In this document: positions 25,078-33,471 of the stretch, piece after piece
How the letters are laid out: each line of letters begins with the position of its first letter
Position numbering within the stretch: the first letter of the stretch is position 1
NCBI GenBank assembly: GCA_051277445.1
Contig: JBNMQC010000002.1
Location: 62,001-126,000 of the forward strand
Origin: Bermanella sp051277445
Lineage (GTDB): Bacteria > Pseudomonadota > Gammaproteobacteria > Pseudomonadales > Oceanobacteraceae
Direction of reading: 5' to 3'
DNA: 64,000 nucleotides
Program-made: the position numbers and the translations under genes
Notes under the pieces: generated by a model
Databases searched by the model: none
What the model saw: the letters and a program-made list of their open reading frames with translations, nothing else
What the model was told of the DNA's origin: nothing

Positions 25078-26355
25078 ATGGCACATATCGTAGTTTTGGG
25101 CGCCGGTACTGGCGGCATGGCAGGCGCTTATGAGATTCGTGAAGCGCTTAGCAAAAAAGAGCATCAGATTACGTTGATAAACGAGCGTGAAGAATTTCAA
25201 TTCGTGCCATCCAACCCATGGGTAGGCGTAGGTTGGCGCGACGAAAAAGAAACCACCATTCCTATTAAAAAGTATGTGAACCGCAAAGGCATTGACTTCA
25301 TAGCCGCTAGGGTAGACGAGATCAAAGCCGCTGATAATCAATTGCTGCTCAATACAGGTGATAAGGTGGATTATGATTACCTAGTCATTGCCACAGGCCC
25401 TGATCTTGCCTTTGATCAGATCCCTGGAGCTGGCCCAGAAGGGTTCACTCAGTCGGTTTGTACGTTATCCCATGCAAAATCCTGCTATGAGAATTTCAAA
25501 CAATTAATTGAAGAACCTGGGCCTGTGATCGTTGGCGCATTTCAAGGTTCATCGTGCTTTGGCCCTGCTTATGAATACACCTTTATTGTTGAGAAAGCGC
25601 TACGAGATAAAAAAATCCGCGATAAAGTGCCCATGACCTATGTGACCAGTGAACCTTATATTGGCCACCTTGGTTTAGGTGGCGTGGGCGACTCCAAAGG
25701 CATGCTTGAAAGTGATATGAGAAACCACAGCATTAAATGGATTTGCAATGCCAGTGTGTCAAAAGTGGAAGACGGCACCATGTATGTCGATGAATTCAAC
25801 GACAATAAAGAGTTGATCAAGCAGCATGAATTACCGTTTAAACACAGCATGTTGATTCCACCGTTTCGAGGTGTGCCGGCGGTGGCTAATGTAGAAGGCT
25901 TATGTAATCCCAAAGGTTTTGTGATTGTGGATGATTTTCAGCGCAGCCCAGCCTTCAATAACATATACGCAGCAGGGGTCTGCATTGCGATTCCACCGGT
26001 TGAAGATACACCGGTACCAACGGGCACGCCTAAAACGGGTTATATGATTGAATCCATGATGACGGCCATTACCGAAAATCTTGTGCATGTTTTGAAAGGT
26101 GAAGAGCCAACTAAGAAAGGTTCCTGGAATGCGATCTGCTTAGCCGATATGGGTGACACAGGTGCTGCGTTTGTGGCCATTCCTCAAATACCACCCCGTA
26201 ATGTCACCTGGTTTAAAAAGGGCAAGTGGGTGCATTATGCAAAAATCGCGTTTGAAAAATACTTTATGCGAAAAATGAGAAAAGGTACCAGTGAACCCAT
26301 TTATGAGAAGTACACGCTAAAAGCATTGGGCATCGAACGTTTGAAAGATGATTAA
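25078..26355 (+). CDS. Sulfide:quinone oxidoreductase-like FAD protein
   Basis: A 425-residue flavoprotein of the two-dinucleotide-binding fold. The ATG at 25078 is preferred over an in-frame TTG because GAGTGG at 11-16 (GxGxxG) then follows the first strand as usual. From this start the three cysteines typical of sulfide:quinone reductases lie at 128, 160 and 354. The C-terminal PTGTPKTGYMIESM and a final amphipathic stretch (KYFMRKMRKG) fit membrane association. Such enzymes pass electrons from sulfide to quinone. The subtype cannot be fixed by eye, and a related flavocytochrome-like function is possible. Confidence 0.82.
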   Translation: MAHIVVLGAGTGGMAGAYEIREALSKKEHQITLINEREEFQFVPSNPWVGVGWRDEKETTIPIKKYVNRKGIDFIAARVDEIKAADNQLLLNTGDKVDYDYLVIATGPDLAFDQIPGAGPEGFTQSVCTLSHAKSCYENFKQLIEEPGPVIVGAFQGSSCFGPAYEYTFIVEKALRDKKIRDKVPMTYVTSEPYIGHLGLGGVGDSKGMLESDMRNHSIKWICNASVSKVEDGTMYVDEFNDNKELIKQHELPFKHSMLIPPFRGVPAVANVEGLCNPKGFVIVDDFQRSPAFNNIYAAGVCIAIPPVEDTPVPTGTPKTGYMIESMMTAITENLVHVLKGEEPTKKGSWNAICLADMGDTGAAFVAIPQIPPRNVTWFKKGKWVHYAKIAFEKYFMRKMRKGTSEPIYEKYTLKALGIERLKDD

Positions 26356-26360
26356 AGCTA

Positions 26361-26399
26361 CCCAATAAAAAAGGCGCTTAAAGCGCCTTTTTTATTGGG
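26361..26399. terminator. Bidirectional terminator after the SQR-like gene
   Basis: A nearly uninterrupted palindrome (CCCAATAAAAAAGGCGC and its complement) with A/T runs on both sides serves this gene and the convergent YebC-like gene. Confidence 0.9.
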
Positions 26400-26411
26400 T
26401 GATTATTTAGA

Positions 26412-27134
26412 TCACTCTACGATTTCAGCGTTGTGATAAATATTCTGCACATCATCCAGATCGTTTAGCATATCGATGAACTTCTCGAATAAAGCCACGT
26501 CATCGCCTGTTACTTCGGTTGTATTTTGCGGAATGAATTGTATTTCATCCACGTCAAATTCAACTTCACCCAGAGCTTCCGTGATGGCGGTTTTGGCTTT
26601 AAAGTATTCAGTGTGGGGCGCAAATACGGTGATTTTTCCGTCTTCGCATTCGATGTCGGTCACATCAACATCGGCTTCCATCAGAATTTCTAGAATGGCT
26701 TCTTCGTCCTCACCAGCAAACACCAAAATCGCACTGTGGTCGAACATGTGGCTTACGGCGCCAGAGGTACCAATCTTACACTTTGTCTTGGTGAAGGCTT
26801 GGCGCACATCACCAAAGGTGCGGTTAGGATTATCGGTTAAGCAGTCCACGATCACCATGGTGCTACCTGGGCCGTAACCTTCATAGCGGGCGGTATCAAA
26901 ATCTTCACCGCCGCCGCCTTTGGCTTTATCAATGGCTTTATCAATGACATGCCCTGGCACCTGGTCTTTTTTCGCTCGATCAATCAAGCTGCGAAGGGCC
27001 AGGTTACCATCGGGATCAAGACCACCTTTTTTAGCGACTACATAAATTTCACGGCCGTATTTGCTGTACACCTTGGCTTTGGCGTCAGATGTTTTGGCCA
27101 TGGACTCTTTACGGTTTTGATAGGCGCGACCCAT
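26412..27134 (-). CDS. YebC/PmpR-family protein (YeeN-like)
   Basis: A 240-residue member of the YebC/TACO1 family. It starts MGRAYQNRKESMAKTSDAKAKVYSKYG, the YeeN-type beginning, then has GGxxPDGNLALRSLIDRAK, YEGYGPGSTMVIVDCLTDNPNR, GTSGAVSHMFDH and a C-terminal NIYHNAEI. Family members were annotated as transcription factors but recent work ties several to relieving ribosome stalling; which applies here is open. The gene is monocistronic and its promoter faces the cyd regulator across 280 bp. Confidence 0.92.
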   Translation of the reverse strand: MGRAYQNRKESMAKTSDAKAKVYSKYGREIYVVAKKGGLDPDGNLALRSLIDRAKKDQVPGHVIDKAIDKAKGGGGEDFDTARYEGYGPGSTMVIVDCLTDNPNRTFGDVRQAFTKTKCKIGTSGAVSHMFDHSAILVFAGEDEEAILEILMEADVDVTDIECEDGKITVFAPHTEYFKAKTAITEALGEVEFDVDEIQFIPQNTTEVTGDDVALFEKFIDMLNDLDDVQNIYHNAEIVE

Positions 27135-27245
27135 TATATGCTCTCGTTGATTTCTAAAGGGGCAAATTCTACCTGTAAGGCGGGAACTAGGGAACCTCTG
27201 CTCATCATCCTAAATTTACCTGTCTTTAATTTATATTAGTATTTA

Positions 27246-27259
27246 CTGATATAGATCAG
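27246..27259 (+). promoter_or_regulatory. FNR/Anr-like site with matching -10 for the cyd operon
   Basis: CTGAT-ATAG-ATCAG keeps the TGAT-N4-ATCA core of the FNR consensus within a seven-pair inverted repeat. The sequence TTTAAT at 27282-27287 is exactly where a -10 box belongs if the site is centred at -41.5 of a rightward promoter. Oxygen-responsive activation is inferred. Confidence 0.62.
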
Positions 27260-27351
27260 TATCTAGCCTCCGCTATTCATGTTTAATGCTGCTTAAACTG
27301 GGGTGTAAGTGGCTGATGACGACTTAAGTTGTTTGAAAACTGGCCTTTTTC

Positions 27352-27365
27352 TTGACTTAAATCAT
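27352..27365 (+). promoter_or_regulatory. Second FNR-like site upstream of the cyd operon
   Basis: TTGAC-TTAA-ATCAT matches eight of ten FNR consensus positions. It lies between the first site and the regulator's start codon, and could modulate the same transcript. Confidence 0.42.
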
Positions 27366-27378
27366 ATTGGGTTCATAA

Positions 27379-27398
27379 TTTTCAGAAATTTCTGAAAA
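27379..27398 (+). promoter_or_regulatory. Perfect 20-bp palindrome in front of the GbsR-type regulator
   Basis: TTTTCAGAAATTTCTGAAAA is a perfect palindrome ending 18 bp before the regulator's ATG. This is the natural place for autorepression by the encoded MarR-like dimer, which would then also control the cyd genes behind it. Confidence 0.6.
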
Positions 27399-27416
27399 CT
27401 TAAAAGATACCCTCCT

Positions 27417-27971
27417 ATGGAATTACCAGAAAAAGCCAAGGTATTTGTTTTTCACTTTGGTGAGATGGGCAGCCGCTGGGGCTTTAATCGCACCGTTGGG
27501 CAGATATTAGCCCTGTTGGTGATACACCCAAACGCCTTAAATGCAGACCAGATCGCTGAAACGTTAAAGATCAGCCGTGGCAACGTAAGCATGGGGTTAA
27601 AAGAACTGCAGTCTTGGCGCTTGATTCAGCTGCAACATGTGGCAGGTGATCGCAAAGATTATTTTGTGACGGCAGGTTCCATTTGGGACATGGCAAAAAC
27701 CGTGTTTGAAGAACGCCGTAAACGGGAAATAGACCCAACCATGTCGTTATTGCGCGCTAATTTGTTAGAGGAAGCGCAAAACGAAGATGAAGCGTATGCG
27801 CAAAAGCGCATTGAAGAAATCCATGATTTATTAGAGTTGCTCACCCAATGGGGTGACCACTTAAATACGTTAAGCCCTGAAAAACTGGAAAGCCTAATGA
27901 AGTTAGGCTCTGGCATTAGCAAGCTTCTCGATATGAAAGATAAAATTATGGGCAAGAAAAACCCTGAGTAA
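27417..27971 (+). CDS. GbsR/MarR-type transcriptional regulator of the cyd operon
   Basis: A 184-residue winged-helix protein of the GbsR group: an N-terminal amphipathic helix (VFVFHFGEMGSRWGFNRTVGQILALL), the helix-turn-helix (NADQIAETLKISRGNVSMGLKELQSWRLI), a wing (VAGDRKDYF) and a long C-terminal dimerisation helix bundle. CCTCC-type sequence precedes the ATG poorly, yet the start fits the family. It is the first gene of the run leading to cydP-cydA-cydB-cydX-ybgE. The perfect palindrome just upstream suggests that it represses its own operon. Its ligand is unknown. Confidence 0.88.
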   Translation: MELPEKAKVFVFHFGEMGSRWGFNRTVGQILALLVIHPNALNADQIAETLKISRGNVSMGLKELQSWRLIQLQHVAGDRKDYFVTAGSIWDMAKTVFEERRKREIDPTMSLLRANLLEEAQNEDEAYAQKRIEEIHDLLELLTQWGDHLNTLSPEKLESLMKLGSGISKLLDMKDKIMGKKNPE

Positions 27972-27985
27972 AAATAGGGACGGCT

Positions 27986-28201
27986 GTGCAAAACGAACAA
28001 CCTAAATCGATTTTTAAAATTCCATTGATACGAGAAATCACCGTCGTTTTGCTTATTAAGCTGGTGGTGATTTTCGCAATTAAATGGCAATTCTTCTCAG
28101 ACCCGGTGGATTTAACGCAAGCCAGCAACAGCGTTGAGGCACAAATGGGTTTACCGAATCCACCTTCTATTATTAAACACACGGAGAAAAACGATGGATG
28201 A
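27986..28201 (+). CDS. cydP: CydP-like small subunit of cytochrome bd
   Basis: A 71-residue protein with a GTG start six bases after AGGGA. It has one membrane helix (about 17-35, ITVVLLIKLVVIFAIKW) preceded by a basic/polar stretch and followed by FFSDPVD, the CydP pattern. CydP-type proteins precede cydA in many proteobacteria and bind the oxidase as a small subunit. Its last codons overlap the first codons of cydA (ATGGATGA), so the two are translationally coupled. Assignment rests on pattern and position. Confidence 0.78.
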   Translation: MQNEQPKSIFKIPLIREITVVLLIKLVVIFAIKWQFFSDPVDLTQASNSVEAQMGLPNPPSIIKHTEKNDG

Positions 28202-29795
28202 TACAGTTGTTGATCTGTCGCGGTTGCAGTTTGCCATCACGGCGTTTTATCACTTTTTGTTTGTACCGCTGACCATAGGTTTGGCGTTTATTCTGGCCAT
28301 CATGGAAAGCGTTTACGTGATGACGGGCAAGCAAGTCTATAAAGATATGGTGAAATACTGGGGTAAGTTATTCGGTATTAACTTTGCGCTGGGTGTGACC
28401 ACGGGGCTGACCATGGAGTTCCAGTTTGGTACTAACTGGGCTTACTACTCTCACTATGTGGGGGATGTATTTGGTGCACCGCTGGCCATCGAAGGCCTAA
28501 TGGCTTTCTTTCTCGAATCCACGTTTATTGGTTTATTTTTCTTTGGTTGGGACCGTTTAACCAAGTATCAACATTTAATGGTGACGTGGTTGGTGGCCAT
28601 TGGTTCAAACTTATCGGCCCTGTGGATTTTGATTGCCAATGGCTGGATGCAAAATCCAGTGGGTGCCGAGTTTAACTTTGAAACCATGCGCATGGAAATG
28701 ACCAGCTTTTCAGAATTAATTTTTAATCCAGTGGCGCAAGTGAAATTTGTGCATACAGTATCAGCAGGTTATGTCACGGGTGCCATGTTTGTATTGGCGA
28801 TTAGTGCATATTTCATGTTGAAAAAACGTGACCTACCGTTTGCCCGACGCTCTTTTGCCATTGCTTCTAGCTTTGGCTTAGCGTCTATTTTATCTGTGAT
28901 TATTCTAGGTGATGAATCCGGTTATGAGTTAGGCGATGTTCAGCGCACCAAGCTTGCGGCCATAGAAGCGGAATGGGATACCCATGAAGCCCCAGCTGCC
29001 TTTACTCTTATTGGCTGGCCAAACGAAGAAACTCAGCATACGGATTACGCCATTAAAATTCCTTATGCGCTGGGTTTAATCGCTACACGCTCGATTGATG
29101 AAGAAGTCACTGGTATTAAAGACTTAATCAGTGAGCACGAAGTGCGTATTCGCTCAGGTATGGGTGCATACGGCATCTTACAAGAACTGAAAGCGGGTAA
29201 TGATACGCCAGAAAATATCGCCGCATTCAATGAAGTGAAAAAAGATTTAGGTTATGGGCTATTGCTTAAGCGCTACACCGATAACGTGGTGGACGCATCA
29301 GAAGAACAAATTCAAATGGCTGCACAGGATACCATTCCCCGTGTTGTGCCTATGTTCTTCACCTTCCGCATTATGGTGGGCCTAGGCTTTATTATGCTGT
29401 TCTTAATTGCGGCATCATTTTACTACTCGGCGAAGCACACAGCTGAACATCAACGTTGGTTATTGAAAGCACTAATTGTGTGTTTACCCGCCCCTTGGAT
29501 TGCCTGTGAGATGGGGTGGTTTGTGGCGGAATTTGGTCGCCAGCCTTGGTCAATTGGTGAGATCTTACCCACCGCACTATCGGTTTCTTCACGCAGTGCA
29601 TCCGACTTATGGTTAAGTTTAGGCGGCTTCATTGTGTTTTATACGGGCCTGTTAATTGTTGAGATGTATCTGATGATCAAGTTTGCACGCTTAGGTCCAA
29701 GTGCCTTGCATACTGGTCGCTATTTTTGGGAACAAGAAAAAACAGGTGGCATTGAAGCGGCCGTGCCTCAACAATCACGCAAAGATTTAGTGTAA
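28194..29795 (+). CDS. cydA: Cytochrome bd-I ubiquinol oxidase subunit I
   Basis: The start ATG at 28194 is set by GGAG nearby and by homology of MDDTVVDLSRLQFAITAFYH; the frame opens further left inside cydP. The 533-residue subunit carries hemes b558, b595 and d. Visible marks include the N-terminal His region (LQFAITAFYHFLF), GDESGYELGDVQ at the start of a long periplasmic Q-loop ending in RYTDNV, and GRQPWSIGEILPTA near the C-terminus. The Q-loop is of the long E. coli type. The enzyme reduces oxygen to water with high affinity, using quinol. Confidence 0.97.
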   Translation: MDDTVVDLSRLQFAITAFYHFLFVPLTIGLAFILAIMESVYVMTGKQVYKDMVKYWGKLFGINFALGVTTGLTMEFQFGTNWAYYSHYVGDVFGAPLAIEGLMAFFLESTFIGLFFFGWDRLTKYQHLMVTWLVAIGSNLSALWILIANGWMQNPVGAEFNFETMRMEMTSFSELIFNPVAQVKFVHTVSAGYVTGAMFVLAISAYFMLKKRDLPFARRSFAIASSFGLASILSVIILGDESGYELGDVQRTKLAAIEAEWDTHEAPAAFTLIGWPNEETQHTDYAIKIPYALGLIATRSIDEEVTGIKDLISEHEVRIRSGMGAYGILQELKAGNDTPENIAAFNEVKKDLGYGLLLKRYTDNVVDASEEQIQMAAQDTIPRVVPMFFTFRIMVGLGFIMLFLIAASFYYSAKHTAEHQRWLLKALIVCLPAPWIACEMGWFVAEFGRQPWSIGEILPTALSVSSRSASDLWLSLGGFIVFYTGLLIVEMYLMIKFARLGPSALHTGRYFWEQEKTGGIEAAVPQQSRKDLV

Positions 29796-29804
29796 GGAGC
29801 CATC

Positions 29805-30944
29805 ATGGATTACGAAAGTTTAAAACTGATTTGGTGGGTGCTCATTGGCGTACTATTGATTGGCTGGGCGGTGACCGACGGCTTTGACATGGGCGTTTTA
29901 AGTTTATTAAAAGTGGTAGGGAAGACCGATAACGAGCGCCGTGTGATGCTCAATACGGTAGGCCCACACTGGGATGGCAATCAGGTATGGTTCATTACAG
30001 CTGGTGGTGCCATTTTCGCGGCCTGGCCTGTGGTGTATGCCACTGCCTTTAGCGGTTTGTATTTCGCATTGTTACTGGTGTTATTTGCCATGTTTTTTCG
30101 ACCGGTGGGTTTTGAATACCGCTCAAAAATTGAAGAAGTAAAATGGCGTAATAACTGGGACTGGCTATTAACCATAGGCGGAGCGGTACCTTCATTGGTA
30201 TTTGGTGTGGCATTTGGTAACTTATTTTTAGGTTTGCCGTTTACCCTTGATAACACTATGCGCAGCTTTTATGACGGCGGCTTTTTTGGCCTGCTCTCAC
30301 CGTTTGCCTTATTGGTTGGCGTAGTCAGCTTGGCCATGCTGGTGATGCATGGTGGAGCGTATTTACAAATGCGTACTCAAGATGAGTTACATGAACGCAC
30401 ACGTAAAGCGACCCTGGTCACGGCATTAGTCACCCTTGTTACGTTTATGTTTGCAGGTGTTTGCTTGATGTTCTGGGTGGACGGTTATGTGATTACCGAT
30501 ATGAGCAAAGAAGTAGGCCAAGCCATGACGCCTATGGCAAAAACTGTTACGACGATGCAAGGTGCTTGGTTAAATAATTACACCTTATACCCAGTGACCA
30601 TAGTTGCACCGATTCTCGCATTTGCAGGCTTATTGTTGACGATGTTTTTTACTGTGATGAATAAAAGCGCCCTCACATTTGTGGCCAGCTCAATTGCCAT
30701 CAGCAGTATTATTTGTACCGCAGGGTTTAGCTTGTTTCCTTTCATTATGCCTTCGAGTATTAATCCTCAGGTGAGCTTGACGGTATGGGATGTGGTTTCC
30801 AGTGAAAAAACCTTAAATATCATGTTTATTGTCGCGATGATTTTTGTGCCGATTATTTTGGTGTATACCACGTGGGGCTACTACAAAATGTGGGGCCGTA
30901 TCAGTACCCAACACATTGAAGACAATAAGTACGGCACTTATTAA
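29805..30944 (+). CDS. cydB: Cytochrome bd-I ubiquinol oxidase subunit II
   Basis: A 379-residue integral membrane partner of CydA, beginning MDYESLKLIWWVLIGVLLIGWAVTDGFDMGV with the conserved GFDMG of the first helix, then GPHWDGNQVWFITAGGAIFAAWP and the long family pattern to the end. AAGGAG is five bases before the ATG. It follows cydA by nine bases and is clearly in the same operon. Eight to nine membrane helices are visible. Confidence 0.97.
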   Translation: MDYESLKLIWWVLIGVLLIGWAVTDGFDMGVLSLLKVVGKTDNERRVMLNTVGPHWDGNQVWFITAGGAIFAAWPVVYATAFSGLYFALLLVLFAMFFRPVGFEYRSKIEEVKWRNNWDWLLTIGGAVPSLVFGVAFGNLFLGLPFTLDNTMRSFYDGGFFGLLSPFALLVGVVSLAMLVMHGGAYLQMRTQDELHERTRKATLVTALVTLVTFMFAGVCLMFWVDGYVITDMSKEVGQAMTPMAKTVTTMQGAWLNNYTLYPVTIVAPILAFAGLLLTMFFTVMNKSALTFVASSIAISSIICTAGFSLFPFIMPSSINPQVSLTVWDVVSSEKTLNIMFIVAMIFVPIILVYTTWGYYKMWGRISTQHIEDNKYGTY

Positions 30945-31025
30945 CCGCATCAACTTGATGCGATTGTCATGGGCCATATATTTAGCCCATGACACAATTA
31001 GATGAATAAATGTGAGGTAATAACA

Positions 31026-31142
31026 ATGTGGTATTTTGCTTGGATTTTAGGTGTATTGCTGGCGTGCAGTTTTGGTATTTTAAACGCACTTTGGTTAGAG
31101 GTGAATGAAAACCTAGACCGCGAACCCGACTTAAAAGATTAA
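31026..31142 (+). CDS. cydX: Cytochrome bd small subunit CydX
   Basis: A 38-residue single-helix peptide starting MWYFAWILGVLLACSFGIL, the unmistakable CydX signature, with an acidic tail (NENLDREPDLKD). GAGG lies a few bases before the ATG. CydX stabilises the heme d site of the CydAB oxidase. It sits 81 bp after cydB, in standard order. Confidence 0.95.
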   Translation: MWYFAWILGVLLACSFGILNALWLEVNENLDREPDLKD

Positions 31143-31178
31143 TCAGTTGTATTAATAAACACAGAATTAGGAAAGAAT

Positions 31179-31478
31179 ATGACAGATGACAATATGTTAA
31201 CTAAGGTGCTGGTAGGCTTGAATCATCCGTTAGCCCGTGTGTTATCGTTCATTTTTGGTATCGGCTTATCTGTGTTTATTTTATTGTTTCCGCAACATAT
31301 TGCCCGTGATCTAACCGAGTTAGATCACGGCTTACTAAGTTTGGTGATGCTCGCCATGTGCGGCTGCTTTGTGCATGGTGTTGGCTTTAAACCTTATAAT
31401 ATGGTGGCTAAAACCCTATTTAGCCCCATATTATGTTGGCCCGTGGCGGGCCTTGCGGTTTGGATGTGGGTGCTTTAA
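31179..31478 (+). CDS. ybgE: Cyd operon protein YbgE
   Basis: A 99-residue membrane protein with three hydrophobic segments and the YbgE pattern GLSVFILLFPQHIARDL ... CGCFVHGVGFKP ... WPVAGLAVW. AGGAA lies before the ATG. It is the last gene of the operon, 36 bp after cydX. The function is unknown; it is consistently found with cydABX. No hairpin terminator is evident directly behind it, and the next gene converges after four bases. Confidence 0.9.
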   Translation: MTDDNMLTKVLVGLNHPLARVLSFIFGIGLSVFILLFPQHIARDLTELDHGLLSLVMLAMCGCFVHGVGFKPYNMVAKTLFSPILCWPVAGLAVWMWVL

Positions 31479-31481
31479 ACG

Positions 31482-32012
31482 TTAACTTTTCTTTGCGTAA
31501 GGAAAGTTCAAATTAATGGAAGTTGGGCGAAGATAGCAGGTTGTAACTTCTTCAAATCCAATAACCTGTCCATTAACGATCTCTATTTCGGTTGTCACCG
31601 TTTTATAGCTGTCACCTAGACACTCATCGTCTTCTATAATATTTGTATTGCCTAAAAATAATTCATTATTTCGAACGTAAGCAATTTGTTTTACCAGAGG
31701 GTTTTTTTCTCGGTCATAGGTTAGATTTATCTGATATGCAGTGAGTCCAGTTTCGGTGGTGATGATTTTATCGAGAACCTCAAGGTTGCCTGTATTTTCA
31801 GTTAAAGTGTATTTACCCTCACTATTTTTATTTGAGATAAGCTCGTTAAAGTTACTGCCTCTGAAGTTATAAATAATATCGGATAATTGTCCATTGCTTG
31901 GAAATTCTTCTGATTGCCAAGTGCCTTCTAAAACGCTGTTTTCATCATCTTCAGGGGTGCAGCCTAGTAACAATAACGGAATAACAAGAGATATAGTTTT
32001 ACTGAGGTTCAT
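31482..32012 (-). CDS. Lipoprotein of unknown function
   Basis: A 176-residue protein with a lipoprotein signal ending LLLLGC (Cys 18) followed by TPEDDEN; Thr at +2 favours the outer membrane. The mature part is beta-rich and contains LEGTWQSEEF, a start often seen in lipocalin-like or META-like extracytoplasmic domains, and two C-terminal cysteines (DDECLGD, VTTCYL) that could form a disulfide. No family can be named. It is AT-richer than neighbouring genes and converges tightly with ybgE. Confidence 0.68.
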   Translation of the reverse strand: MNLSKTISLVIPLLLLGCTPEDDENSVLEGTWQSEEFPSNGQLSDIIYNFRGSNFNELISNKNSEGKYTLTENTGNLEVLDKIITTETGLTAYQINLTYDREKNPLVKQIAYVRNNELFLGNTNIIEDDECLGDSYKTVTTEIEIVNGQVIGFEEVTTCYLRPTSINLNFPYAKKS

Positions 32013-32032
32013 ATAGATAAACTCGAGAAATA

Positions 32033-32063
32033 AAAAAGCCCATTGTAACCTAATGGGCTTTTT
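32033..32063 (-). terminator. Terminator after the HIT gene
   Basis: AAAAAGCCCATT / AATGGGCTTTTT with a seven-base loop and flanking T/A runs. It separates the HIT-protein transcript from the lipoprotein gene downstream on the minus strand. Confidence 0.88.
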
Positions 32064-32118
32064 AAAAAAGTGAACGTGCTTTAATAACCAGTAATGAAAT
32101 GTAAAGCCTCTTTAGGGC

Positions 32119-32481
32119 TTAACCCGGAGGCCATTGCAGCGTACGCCCGCCAATCACATGGTAATGCAGGTGAAATACACTCTGGCACGCCCCTTCACCA
32201 TTATTCACCACTAAACGAAAGGCCTCGCCAATGCCTGCATCCTCTGCCACTTGATTGGCCACTAGATTTAAGTGGCCAAGCACGCTTTTATCCGCCTCGG
32301 TGGCATCACACAGTCGAGGTATGGGTTTTTTAGGAATCACTAAAATATGCACTGGTGCACAAGGGTTAATATCCTTAAACGCTAAGCACAGGTCGTCTTC
32401 GTAGACGATGTTCGCGGGAATCTCTTTGTCGATGATCTTGCTAAAAATCGTCGGGTCACTGGGCATAGGCTTTTGCATCAT
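32119..32481 (-). CDS. HIT family (histidine triad) protein, HinT-like
   Basis: A 120-residue nucleotide-binding protein. The triad HLHYHVIGG lies near residues 102-110, preceded by NNGEGACQSVFHLH, and the N-terminal FSKIIDKEIPANIVYEDD is typical of HinT. Members hydrolyse AMP-lysine-type phosphoramidates and aminoacyl adenylates. Two Met codons open the frame; the second (with the PSDPTIFSK start) is equally plausible. GGAGTAGC lies just upstream. It is followed on the minus strand by its terminator. Confidence 0.94.
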   Translation of the reverse strand: MMQKPMPSDPTIFSKIIDKEIPANIVYEDDLCLAFKDINPCAPVHILVIPKKPIPRLCDATEADKSVLGHLNLVANQVAEDAGIGEAFRLVVNNGEGACQSVFHLHYHVIGGRTLQWPPG

Positions 32482-32499
32482 GCTACTCCTGATAAAGGG

Positions 32500-33288
32500 T
32501 TATTTTGCTTTCGATAAATTATCGCGCAGGCTGGCCATGTCTCTTAATCGATTAAACCAAAAGGGGGCACCAAGTGAGATCAATATACTGCTAAATATAA
32601 TCCCTAGCCAATGGCCTATAGTTGCAATGTTTAATGAAAAATAATACTCCGGCCACTGCTCAGGGGTAATTTCAAACATTAATGCGCTGAGTTGGGGTTG
32701 TATTTGAATATCTAAGGATTCGCTGGATGGCTCGAGATTCAACTGTTGAGATAGGGTGTTGGCTTGTTGTCGAAAGGCACTGTCATGATTGAGCTGGTTG
32801 AGAAGTGAGAAGCAATTGAGCTGGAAAACAAAGCAAATTAAGAATGCGAGAATAATACTGAGTTGATGCATCCATTGTTTAAATCGCTGGCTCATGATCA
32901 CTTCAAGGGTTTCAAAGTGATCGAGTATTTTTTGCTTAAGCTGTTCTTTTTCCTCAATGCTCACATCTTTTGTATTACTGATTAATGATATGAGATCTTG
33001 TCGGCCGATATTAGTGAGTTTTAACTTGTTGCCAGGTACATCTAAAGGCAAAGCCGTTGCGTACAAGGTACTAGGAAAGCGTTTATCAAAGTGCTCAAGA
33101 ATGGTTTGAATAACCTTGTGTTCAACAAAGTCCATATTCTGAAAAAACTGAGTGAGTACGGTTTTAAGATTTTTAAAGCGCAAATTGAGTGCAGCTTGAG
33201 CGCCTTGCACCAATGCGGTTATCAACAAGCTAAACAGCAGCATAACCGCAATAAAACCAATGAGAATACCCAGTACGTCCATTAACAT
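32500..33288 (-). CDS. Membrane protein of unknown function, 262 residues
   Basis: The protein has an N-terminal membrane helix (about 5-32, LGILIGFIAVMLLFSLLITALVQG), a soluble helical stretch with many lysines, a central membrane helix (about 143-165) and one near the C-terminus (about 222-245). No motif is recognised. It precedes the HIT gene on the same strand by 18 bp, so the two are probably co-transcribed, but a functional link is not evident. Confidence 0.7.
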   Translation of the reverse strand: MLMDVLGILIGFIAVMLLFSLLITALVQGAQAALNLRFKNLKTVLTQFFQNMDFVEHKVIQTILEHFDKRFPSTLYATALPLDVPGNKLKLTNIGRQDLISLISNTKDVSIEEKEQLKQKILDHFETLEVIMSQRFKQWMHQLSIILAFLICFVFQLNCFSLLNQLNHDSAFRQQANTLSQQLNLEPSSESLDIQIQPQLSALMFEITPEQWPEYYFSLNIATIGHWLGIIFSSILISLGAPFWFNRLRDMASLRDNLSKAK

Positions 33289-33471
33289 GGTGATTTCCTT
33301 ATGATCATAAATGGCGGCAAGTATGCCAGCGTATGGGGTTGCGCACTAGTGATTGCTCACACTGTAAGATGAGGTTGTCTTCGCGGGTCAATATTCTGTG
33401 CTAGATTAGCCTTGCTCTGTATTTGTGCGCACATTAGTATCATTCGTCAAATGTATACAGGGTAAAGATTT

